From the NCBI GenBank assembly GCA_934427095.1, contig CAKRYM010000062.1, positions 1 through 7,629 of the forward strand: a DNA stretch of 7,629 bases, read 5' to 3'. The DNA comes from an uncultured Bacillota bacterium. Its GTDB lineage: Bacteria; Bacillota; Dehalobacteriia; UBA4068. Numbering within the stretch: the first letter of the stretch is position 1; each line of letters starts with the position of its first letter. Positions 1 through 5,093 of this stretch are shown in pieces. Below the pieces are notes generated by a model. It saw only the letters and a list, made by a program, of their open reading frames with translations, searched no databases and had not been told where the DNA came from. Position numbers and translations under genes: made by a program.

Positions 1-876
1 GGGGTAGCGGATCAGTTGACCTTACAACAAGCCGTTTATCTATTGCCAGAAGTAGGCGGTTCTATCTTGTTGCTAGAAGGGGATTATTGGCTGGATTTAA
101 CTGCGGTGACAGCAGATGCCGAAGGGGGGTATTCCCTTCTGCAAGTACCAGGGGGCGCGGTCACCTTACGGGGGGTAGGCAAAAGCACTTGCCTCCATGT
201 GGCAGACAATGTCTTGTCTGCAGAACAGACCGGTCGGATCATCCATTGCACTTGCCAGAGATTGCTCCTGGAAGATCTGGCTGTAGATGGGAATCAAAAC
301 ATGAACAGCGGCGCTTTGGTCACAGGCATTTCTGTGAGCGAGGACTGTGCCAATGTTTTACTGCAAAAGGTATACGCGGCAAATTGTAGCGCTACGGGGA
401 TTTGGTGTCATGGGGGAAAGTCTATCCTTAGAGATTCCTATGTAGAGAATTGTGATACGGGTTACGATATTCAGGGCAGTTGGATGACGGTCATTGGTTT
501 GCAAGCCATGAACAATACCAGCTATGGGATAAAGATCGGCAGTGGTAGTTTAATTTTGAAGCAATGCCGCGCCAATGGCAGTGGAATAGGAATTCGCATG
601 GATAATGTTGTGTATTTCCTGGTAGAAGGTAATATCGTACAAGAGAACACCAGCGGCATACGGGCATATGGTTGCCAGTATGGTTTTTTCGTCAGCAACT
701 GGGTGGGGGATGAGCAATCTTCCTTTGGTACAGGAGAATACACCCTTCATTTATCGACTTGTAAAAATGTGCTTGTTTTGCTGAATTTCTTATGCGGTAA
801 GGCCTTTCTGTATTCTGGCTGCACGAATTGCAAAGAAAAGCTGGACGCAAATGCCAGTTGGAATGTGACATATTAG
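1..876 (+). CDS. Phage tail-spike/tail-fibre-like right-handed beta-helix protein, 5' end missing
   Basis: The frame is open from the first base, so the gene begins upstream; the TTG at 16 has no ribosome binding site and is not taken as the start. The visible 291 residues begin with DQLTLQQAVYLLPEVGGSIL followed by EGDYWL, which fits the opening of pectate-lyase-3-type beta-helix domains. LEDLAVDGN follows at about residues 90-98. At about 120-220 come five roughly 20-residue coils of alternating hydrophobics ending in Gly/Asn turns (for example ILRDSYVENC, VIGLQAMNNT, LILKQCRANG). About 13 cysteines are scattered through it, which is unusual for a secreted beta-helix. Because a holin and lysin candidate follow, I infer a receptor-binding or glycan-processing tail protein at the end of a phage structural operon. 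No catalytic residues could be assigned, and a non-phage surface beta-helix protein remains possible. Confidence 0.75.
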   Translation, partial: GVADQLTLQQAVYLLPEVGGSILLLEGDYWLDLTAVTADAEGGYSLLQVPGGAVTLRGVGKSTCLHVADNVLSAEQTGRIIHCTCQRLLLEDLAVDGNQNMNSGALVTGISVSEDCANVLLQKVYAANCSATGIWCHGGKSILRDSYVENCDTGYDIQGSWMTVIGLQAMNNTSYGIKIGSGSLILKQCRANGSGIGIRMDNVVYFLVEGNIVQENTSGIRAYGCQYGFFVSNWVGDEQSSFGTGEYTLHLSTCKNVLVLLNFLCGKAFLYSGCTNCKEKLDANASWNVTY

Positions 877-1060
877 CCCTTACAAAAATCCGATTACTTA
901 GGAAAGGCCAGGTCGTGAGGACAAAACTGGCAAATACTTATGGTTTTGGAGGAAGGCGTTTCTAGCCTTATGGCTTAGGGCTGTACAGGAACACGACTGG
1001 GAAAAGGCTTAGCCCTTTGGGGCAACGGGCTTCGACCAAAAGGATTAGAGGAGGTAAAGC
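877..1060. other. Gap without a supported gene
   Basis: This stretch lies between the tail-fibre-like gene and the lysis cassette. One frame is open for about 36 codons (902-1009), but it has no ATG, GTG or TTG start and no ribosome binding site. Short complementary blocks AGGGCT and AGCCCT occur near 976 and 1010 without a T-tract, so they do not make a convincing terminator. No clear sigma-A promoter was found. The lysis genes are probably read through from upstream. Confidence 0.5.
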
Positions 1061-1258
1061 ATGGGGGATTTGGATTTGGCTGTTAATCTGCTGGGGCTGG
1101 CTGCCGTCTGGGGCAGCCTTCTTTGGCGGGTGGGGGCTTTGGAAAAAAAAGTGGACAAGCATAATCATGTGGTAGAACGATTGTATCAAGTAGAAATACG
1201 GGTAGAAGGATGTGAGGACCGGCTGGGCGAGCTGGAAAGCTTACATCCACGGGAATAA
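1061..1258 (+). CDS. Small membrane-anchored coiled-coil protein of the phage lysis cassette
   Basis: This 65-residue protein has an excellent site, GAGGAGG, just upstream of its ATG. Residues 7-24 (VNLLGLAAVWGSLLWRV) form one hydrophobic helix. Residues 26-59 are a charged heptad-like coiled coil, LEKKVDKHNHVVERLYQVE followed by EDRLGELE. The core K-V-x-K-H-N-x-V-x-E-R-x-Y-x-x-E matches my recollection of short proteins that sit directly before holins in clostridial phages, which are often annotated as hypothetical or XhlA-like. It lies 16 bases before the holin candidate and is probably in the same transcript. By analogy with XhlA (a membrane segment plus coiled coil that works with the holin) it may assist lysis, but no function is proven for this family. 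Cys51 is the only cysteine. Confidence 0.75.
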   Translation: MGDLDLAVNLLGLAAVWGSLLWRVGALEKKVDKHNHVVERLYQVEIRVEGCEDRLGELESLHPRE

Positions 1259-1274
1259 AGAAAGGAGCATAGTT

Positions 1275-1598
1275 ATGCTGGGTATTACTTGGGCAGAAGG
1301 CGCTTTATTCATCGGCGCCCTGGCCTTTGTCATCACGGTGATTACGGAATTGACCAAGAATCTGGCTTTTTTGGCAAAATTCCCCACGGATTTACAGGTT
1401 ATCCTGTTGGGCATTGCCGGCGGGGTGATCGCTTTGCTAGCCTGGGGTGAGGAAAATGGGCAACCCCTCTCCTTTTGGCTCATTGGTTCTGGGGTGCTTT
1501 TGGGGCTGTTGGCTTCTTTTGTGGCCATGTATGGTTGGGCCACGTTTCGGGATTTGTTGTTGCGTTTCTGCCCAGCTGAGAAGGAGGAAGAAGAATGA
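1275..1598 (+). CDS. Phage holin-like protein with three membrane helices
   Basis: The ATG at 1275 is chosen because AAAGGAG lies 7 bases upstream; the longer frame beginning at 1212 has no such site and would overlap the preceding gene. The 107-residue product has three hydrophobic segments, at about residues 9-26 (GALFIGALAFVITVITEL), 40-57 (LQVILLGIAGGVIALLAW) and 67-87 (FWLIGSGVLLGLLASFVAMYG). It ends in an acidic, charged tail (EKEEEE). Size, topology and position between a coiled-coil membrane protein and a peptidase match a holin, which forms lesions in the cytoplasmic membrane so that the lysin can reach peptidoglycan. Its stop overlaps the next start as ATGA, indicating translational coupling to the lysin. 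The assignment rests on topology and context, because holins share little sequence. Confidence 0.75.
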   Translation: MLGITWAEGALFIGALAFVITVITELTKNLAFLAKFPTDLQVILLGIAGGVIALLAWGEENGQPLSFWLIGSGVLLGLLASFVAMYGWATFRDLLLRFCPAEKEEEE

Positions 1599-2290
1599 AT
1601 CAGCCGGTAGAATATGAGCAAACCGATGCCCGCTGGGCCAATGTGCTATACACCAGCCGGGGGGATAAAAGTCAGACTATCGGTACCTCCGGTTGCGGCC
1701 CCACTTGCGCGGCTATGGTGGTGGCTACATTAAGGCCAAGCCAAAAGGAAACGCCGGTGACTGCCTGTGCTTATGTGGTAGAGAAGGGGTACCGCACCGC
1801 CAATGACGGCACAGCCTGGGGCTTTTTTGGGGCATATTTAGGGAGCTTCGGCATTCCTTGCCGTCAGACGGCTTCGGTGACAGAAGCCATTGCTGCATTA
1901 AAACAGGGGTATATGGTCATTACCGCGGCTGCCAAGGGGATTTGGACCACTGGAGGCCATTTTATTTTGGCCTGGGGACTAAGCGCAGATGGCAGTAAGG
2001 TGTATATTCATGACCCTAACAGCGAAGCATCCCACCGGGAATTAGCCAATATTGCCAATTACCGGCAGGAATGTACCCAGTTTTGGCTGATAGAAGAAAG
2101 GTGGGAGGACGAAGTGGAAATTCAAGAATTACTCATCAAGGATTTAGACCGGAAAACGGACATTGCGGTGCAGGCAGTAAATTTGTCTGGCAGCAATTAT
2201 ATCCGATTAAGGGATGTGGAAAAGCTTTGCCCCGTATGGGTGGATTGGGACGGTAGCGCGCCCACCATAAGACAAAATTTTAAGGAATAA
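1595..2290 (+). CDS. C39-like cysteine peptidase, probable phage endolysin
   Basis: This is a 231-residue protein with AAGGAGG seven bases before the ATG. Residues 1-168 form a papain-like C39-family domain. The nucleophile motif is GTSGCGPTCAAMV with Cys34. The catalytic His is His122 in TGGHFILAWG, and the third member is Asp140 in YIHDPNS. No signal peptide is present, consistent with release through the adjacent holin. Residues 195-226 (NLSGSNYIRLRDVEKLCPVW, then VDWDGSAPTI) resemble the stalk domain found at the C-terminus of many clostridial phage lysins and surface proteins, which may target the cell wall. C39-like domains are known in such lysins, where they are presumed to cut peptide bonds in the wall. 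The cleavage specificity cannot be read from the sequence. A structural protease role is less likely given the position after a holin. Confidence 0.8.
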   Translation: MNQPVEYEQTDARWANVLYTSRGDKSQTIGTSGCGPTCAAMVVATLRPSQKETPVTACAYVVEKGYRTANDGTAWGFFGAYLGSFGIPCRQTASVTEAIAALKQGYMVITAAAKGIWTTGGHFILAWGLSADGSKVYIHDPNSEASHRELANIANYRQECTQFWLIEERWEDEVEIQELLIKDLDRKTDIAVQAVNLSGSNYIRLRDVEKLCPVWVDWDGSAPTIRQNFKE

Positions 2291-2304
2291 GGAGAACAGA
2301 TGCG

Positions 2305-2997
2305 ATGGGAATCTATAAAGTGAGAAGCAATGGTTCCGCCCCAGAAGGGCTGGATATTGGGGACTTGGTGGTGACCGGCGGCGGCACCTATATGATTACC
2401 GGCTTTTATCAAGACGGCAGCTATCAAAGTCAGCCGGTTGATCCTAATCAAACCACCTATAATTATACCGGCCGCTATGACAGCGTGGGGATCAGCAAGG
2501 ATAATGCCGAGGAATCCTATTATGATTTGCTCAATCAAACCGTAAACAACAGTTATCATAGCGCCTTGGGTGGGCAATCTTCTTCCTCTTCTAGCGGGGG
2601 CTCTCTTTCCCAAGCCATAGAAGAGGTGCAGAAGAATAGCATGAGCTTTGCAGATGCCATGGCCTTGGCGGACAAAATTCTTTCCCCACAATATACCGAG
2701 GCTTATCGGCAATCGGCGGAAAATGCGGCTCAGCGCTTGGAGCAGGCTGGGCTCTATGATTCGGTATATGGCCAGGCTTTGGCAGCGGAAGCGGAACGGG
2801 ATGTAACCGATCAGCTAAACGGCGCCATTGGTCAGCTGGCTTTGGAATTAACCAAGGCTTCGGCAGAGGATACCAGAAATATTTTGGAGCTGTTGGTGAA
2901 GGAAAACCAGTTTGGCGCGGAATATGACGCGGAACAAAAAACCAACACCCTGAATTATTTGCTGCAAATGTTGAAGCTAAAGGATCAAGGGGCTTAA
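2305..2997 (+). CDS. Phage virion-like protein, function unknown
   Basis: This is a 230-residue protein whose ATG is preceded by GGAG at 2291-2294, spaced 10 bases away. A competing ATG at 2300 is in another frame and stops after seven codons. Residues 1-45 form a small beta-type module, VRSNGSAPEGLDIGDLVVTG followed by GTYMITGFYQDGSY, a motif I associate with structural proteins of gut phages. A Tyr/Asn-rich linker (50-60) and a poly-serine stretch (92-97) follow. Residues 101-228 are predicted almost all helical and rich in Ala, Gln and Glu, with LYDSVYGQALAAEAERDV resembling helical parts of phage internal or tail proteins. It lies 14 bases after the lysin gene, so probably belongs to the same operon. 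Lying after the lysin, it could be a decoration, ejection or morogenesis factor. No enzymatic motif is visible. Confidence 0.6.
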   Translation: MGIYKVRSNGSAPEGLDIGDLVVTGGGTYMITGFYQDGSYQSQPVDPNQTTYNYTGRYDSVGISKDNAEESYYDLLNQTVNNSYHSALGGQSSSSSSGGSLSQAIEEVQKNSMSFADAMALADKILSPQYTEAYRQSAENAAQRLEQAGLYDSVYGQALAAEAERDVTDQLNGAIGQLALELTKASAEDTRNILELLVKENQFGAEYDAEQKTNTLNYLLQMLKLKDQGA

Positions 2998-3011
2998 GGA
3001 TCAAGAGGCTT
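2980..3011 (+). repeat. 16-base tandem repeat at the end of the phage-like module
   Basis: AAGGATCAAGGGGCTT (2980-2995) is followed at once by AAGGATCAAGAGGCTT (2996-3011), a 15 of 16 match. The TAA stop of the upstream gene (2995-2997) spans the junction, so the second copy is untranslated in that frame. A slippage duplication is the simplest reading; a recombination scar at the phage border is an alternative. Confidence 0.85.
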
Positions 3012-3020
3012 TAGGAAAAG

Positions 3021-3103
3021 GGGCAGGATTTTATGGAGGAAAACACGAATGCTAAACCAACAATCATTTGGGAGGCGTCGTTGTGGGAGAGAAAATCCTG
3101 CCC
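3021..3103 (+). repeat. Perfect 12-base inverted repeat bracketing the radical SAM gene start
   Basis: GGGCAGGATTTT (3021-3032) is perfectly complementary to AAAATCCTGCCC (3092-3103). The 59-base loop contains the ribosome binding site and GTG start of the radical SAM gene, and the right arm is codons 4 to 7. A T-rich run, TTCTTTTTG, follows the right arm at 3104-3112, so the RNA could form a terminator-like or translation-controlling hairpin. Confidence 0.7.
3071..3085 (+). promoter_or_regulatory. Ribosome binding site that fixes a GTG start
   Basis: GGAGG at 3071-3075 lies seven bases before GTG 3083. An in-frame TTG at 3068 has no purine-rich site upstream and lies immediately before this GGAGG. 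The GTG start is therefore preferred, and it gives an N-terminus (MGEKILPFFLPMYGCP) of the length usual for the family. Confidence 0.75.
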
Positions 3104-4150
3104 TTCTTTTTGCCCATGTATGGGTGTCCCCATCACTGCATTTTTTGCGATCAGCAGGCCATTAGCGGGGAAGAGGCTTTGCCTAAGGCAGAGGATATCC
3201 GTGCTGCGCTGCGTGGCTTAACGTCGGACGGCCAAGGGGAGCTGGCCTATTATGGGGGTAGCTTTACTTGTTTGCCTCGGTCCATGCAGGAAAGTTATTT
3301 GGCTTTGGCGCAAGAAGGAATCAAGCAGGGAAAAATTAGCGGTATTCGCATTTCCACCCGGCCGGACGCGGTTTCAAAAGCGGAATGTGAATGGTTACGT
3401 GCCCAACAGGTAACCACGGTAGAGCTGGGCATACAAAGCTTTGATTCGCAAGTGTTGCTTGTTTCTGGCCGAGGTTATGGGCAAAAGGAGGCCTTGGCTG
3501 GTTGCCGGCAGGTAAAAGCCAGCGGTCTGCGCTTAGGCTTACAGCTCATGACTGGTTTACCCAAAGATAGCCCGGCTAAGGATAGGGCTTCTATGGCCAT
3601 GGCTTTAGGGGAAAAGCCCAGTTTATTACGGATATATCCCACCTTGGTGCTAAAAGGTACGCCTTTGGCCCAGGCTTGGGAAAAAGGGGAATACCGTGCC
3701 CAGACCTTAGCGGAAGCCGTAGCGGTATGCCGGGATATGTTGGCCTTGGCCTTATGCCAAGGGGTAACGGTACAGAGGATGGGGATTAACCCTTCTCCAC
3801 AGGTGGAAGAAGCCTTGTTAGATGGACCCTATCATCCAGCCTTTGGCGGCTTGGTAAGGGAAGCATTAAAATATGAACAAATTCTTTGGCTGTTGCGGGA
3901 TTTGCCCAAGGCAGATAGAGGGGAATTACATTTCCCCACAAGGGAGTTGCCCTTGGTCTTTGGGCAGAAACGCCGCTATGCTCTGGCTTTGGGGGAAACT
4001 TGGCCCAACTTGGTTTTGGTTCCAGAACCAGAGATGGAAAAAGGTGCCTTGCTTCTCCGCTGGTCAGCAGGGGAAAGAAAAAGCAGGGAAAAGGATTTTT
4101 TGACGCAACATAGAGAAAACAGAATAAACGAGCAAGAAAGCCTCGCCTAA
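3083..4150 (+). CDS. Elp3-like radical SAM protein
   Basis: This 355-residue protein carries the radical SAM cluster motif Cys15-x3-Cys19-x2-Cys22 in YGCPHHCIFCDQ, which binds a 4Fe-4S cluster used to cleave S-adenosylmethionine. Further family features are YYGGSFT (56-62), RISTRPD (89-95), ELGIQSFD (114-121), QLMTGLPKDSP (154-164), RIYPTLVLKGTPLA (183-196) and GPYHPAFG (248-255). These match the Elp3-related group of clostridial proteins that I recall being commonly encoded between rnc and smc, but neither neighbour is seen here. No acetyltransferase domain is evident after residue 260. The C-terminal tail from about 332 is highly charged and may be disordered. The substrate is unknown; tRNA modification is only a possibility by analogy with Elp3. 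No promoter or terminator separates it clearly from the phage-like genes, so read-through is possible. Confidence 0.85.
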   Translation: MGEKILPFFLPMYGCPHHCIFCDQQAISGEEALPKAEDIRAALRGLTSDGQGELAYYGGSFTCLPRSMQESYLALAQEGIKQGKISGIRISTRPDAVSKAECEWLRAQQVTTVELGIQSFDSQVLLVSGRGYGQKEALAGCRQVKASGLRLGLQLMTGLPKDSPAKDRASMAMALGEKPSLLRIYPTLVLKGTPLAQAWEKGEYRAQTLAEAVAVCRDMLALALCQGVTVQRMGINPSPQVEEALLDGPYHPAFGGLVREALKYEQILWLLRDLPKADRGELHFPTRELPLVFGQKRRYALALGETWPNLVLVPEPEMEKGALLLRWSAGERKSREKDFLTQHRENRINEQESLA

Positions 4151-4162
4151 AGGCGGGGTTTT
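4141..4162 (+). terminator. Intrinsic terminator with the upstream stop codon in its loop
   Basis: CCTCGCC (4141-4147) pairs with GGCGGGG (4152-4158), including one G-T wobble, around a four-base loop TAAA, followed by TTTT. The TAA in the loop is the stop codon of the radical SAM gene, so the last codons lie inside the stem. The A-rich stretch before the stem and a second T run after CCC support terminator function. Confidence 0.85.
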
Positions 4163-4232
4163 CCCTTTTGGCTATGTTTTGTCGCTGGTATATCTCGTCC
4201 CTTTGCCGCATAGGATGAAGCAAACAACAGGC

Positions 4233-4247
4233 AGGAGGCTGGATATG
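4233..4247 (+). promoter_or_regulatory. Ribosome binding site that decides the start of the SpoIVFA-like gene
   Basis: AGGAGG at 4233-4238 lies six bases before ATG 4245. Upstream in-frame candidates (TTG 4179 and ATG 4215) lack such a site, and the TTG lies next to the preceding terminator. No convincing sigma-A promoter is seen at 4163-4232; a sporulation sigma-factor promoter could be present but was not recognised. Confidence 0.75.
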
Positions 4248-4898
4248 GGCAGCATTAATGATTATGGACGGAGACGTCCCCAATTTCGCACAGGAGAGGG
4301 CCATGGCAAAATCTTAGCCAAGCGCTTATTACGGCAATGCGTGGCCGCGGCATTATTCCTTTTTCTGGTGGGTGCAGGCGTTGGGGCAGATAATTTACTG
4401 GGCGACGGCGCGCGCTATGTGGTGGCGGGGGTTTCCTCGGAAAGCGAAGGCTGGAGCTGGGATCAGGATACGACGGAGGTTTTGGCGGAAGAAAGCCTGG
4501 TTCCTCCGGAGGAAGCGGAGGAGGATACCATGCCGATCTTTACGGCGCCAGCTTCCGGCGTGGTGGTCACGGATTTGGCTGTGGCGGCATCGGGATTTCC
4601 CACGGAAGAAGGGATTTTGATCCAAGGTAGCGCCGGACAGAATGTGAAAGCAGCCGCAGATGGTAGTGTAACTTACGTGGGAGAAAGCGAAGACGGGTAT
4701 TTGATTCAGGTGCAACATAGCGGCGGCTTTTGCAGCGTGTATCAGGGCTTGACGGAGCTTTCAGTCAGCAGTGGGGATGAGGTACTGCTGGGGCAGGTCC
4801 TGGGCACTACGGAAAGCGGGGAATTGACCTTTTCTCTGTTAAAGGATGAGGTGGAAGTAGACCCGCTGGAATATTTGTTCCAAGAAACTACGTTATAA
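4245..4898 (+). CDS. Membrane-anchored degenerate M23/LytM protein, SpoIVFA-like
   Basis: This is a 217-residue protein. A basic cytoplasmic N-terminus (1-31) leads into one membrane helix (about 32-48, CVAAALFLFLVGAGVG). A linker rich in Glu (66-94) follows, then an LytM-type beta domain (98-211). FTAPASGVVVTDL, EEGILIQGSAGQNVKAAADG, VQHSGGFCSVYQGL and LTFSLLKDEVEVDPLEYL follow the layout of Bacillus SpoIVFA, which ends in a similar DP motif. The zinc ligands of active M23 peptidases are replaced: the usual H-x3-D site reads E121-x3-L125, and the H-x-H site reads E193-L-T195. It is therefore presumably non-catalytic. SpoIVFA anchors and restrains the SpoIVFB protease during sporulation. No M50 protease gene follows, so the partner is not visible; SpoIIQ-type degenerate LytM proteins are the main alternative. 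Confidence 0.65.
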   Translation: MGSINDYGRRRPQFRTGEGHGKILAKRLLRQCVAAALFLFLVGAGVGADNLLGDGARYVVAGVSSESEGWSWDQDTTEVLAEESLVPPEEAEEDTMPIFTAPASGVVVTDLAVAASGFPTEEGILIQGSAGQNVKAAADGSVTYVGESEDGYLIQVQHSGGFCSVYQGLTELSVSSGDEVLLGQVLGTTESGELTFSLLKDEVEVDPLEYLFQETTL

Positions 4899-4913
4899 AA
4901 GCGTCTGATGGGG

Positions 4914-4951
4914 AAAACTCCTACCTTGGCTAAGCCGGGTGGGAGTTTTTT
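4914..4951 (+). terminator. Intrinsic terminator after the SpoIVFA-like gene
   Basis: AAAACTCCTACC (4914-4925) pairs with GGTGGGAGTTTT (4938-4949) in a 12-pair stem with one wobble. The loop itself contains the small complement GGC-TAA-GCC. A run of six T (4946-4951) completes the signal. It separates this gene from the promoter of the next. Confidence 0.9.
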
Positions 4952-4990
4952 CGGCAAAAAAGAGAAGTAGCAGGAAATTTCGGATATGCG

Positions 4991-5020
4991 TTGAAAAAAT
5001 ATTCCTTCATGATGTATAAT
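4991..5020 (+). promoter_or_regulatory. Sigma-A promoter of the DUF1015 gene
   Basis: TTGAAA (4991-4996) and a perfect TATAAT (5015-5020) are separated by 18 bases. Transcription would begin near 5027, giving a leader of about 65 bases before the ATG at 5094. It directly follows a terminator, so the gene is probably a single transcription unit. Confidence 0.8.
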
Positions 5021-5023
5021 AAG

Positions 5024-5041
5024 ATGATCGGTCAATGATCG
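5024..5041 (+). repeat. Direct repeat at the transcription start of the DUF1015 gene
   Basis: ATGATCG occurs at 5024-5030 and again at 5035-5041, 11 bases apart (about one helical turn), overlapping the expected start of transcription. This placement would suit a repressor operator, but no regulator is known and a chance repeat of seven bases is possible. Confidence 0.4.
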
Positions 5042-5093
5042 TCTTTCAGAAGAGATCAAAGTATATCAGGACATGATGCAAGGAGGAAGGATA

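Noticed and set aside
902..1009. Open stretch in the gap after the tail-fibre gene
   Set aside because: No start codon or ribosome site in frame.
976..1016. AGGGCT / AGCCCT inverted repeat in the gap
   Set aside because: Only six pairs, long loop and no T-tract.
2197..2712. Minus-strand frame of 171 codons across the lysin and virion-like genes
   Set aside because: It is antisense to two well-supported genes and its translation resembles no known protein.
3068..3082. TTG at 3068 as start of the radical SAM gene
   Set aside because: No ribosome site precedes it, while GGAGG is ideally placed for GTG 3083.
4179..4244. Longer N-terminus of the SpoIVFA-like protein from TTG 4179 or ATG 4215
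   Set aside because: No ribosome site precedes them; AGGAGG serves ATG 4245.
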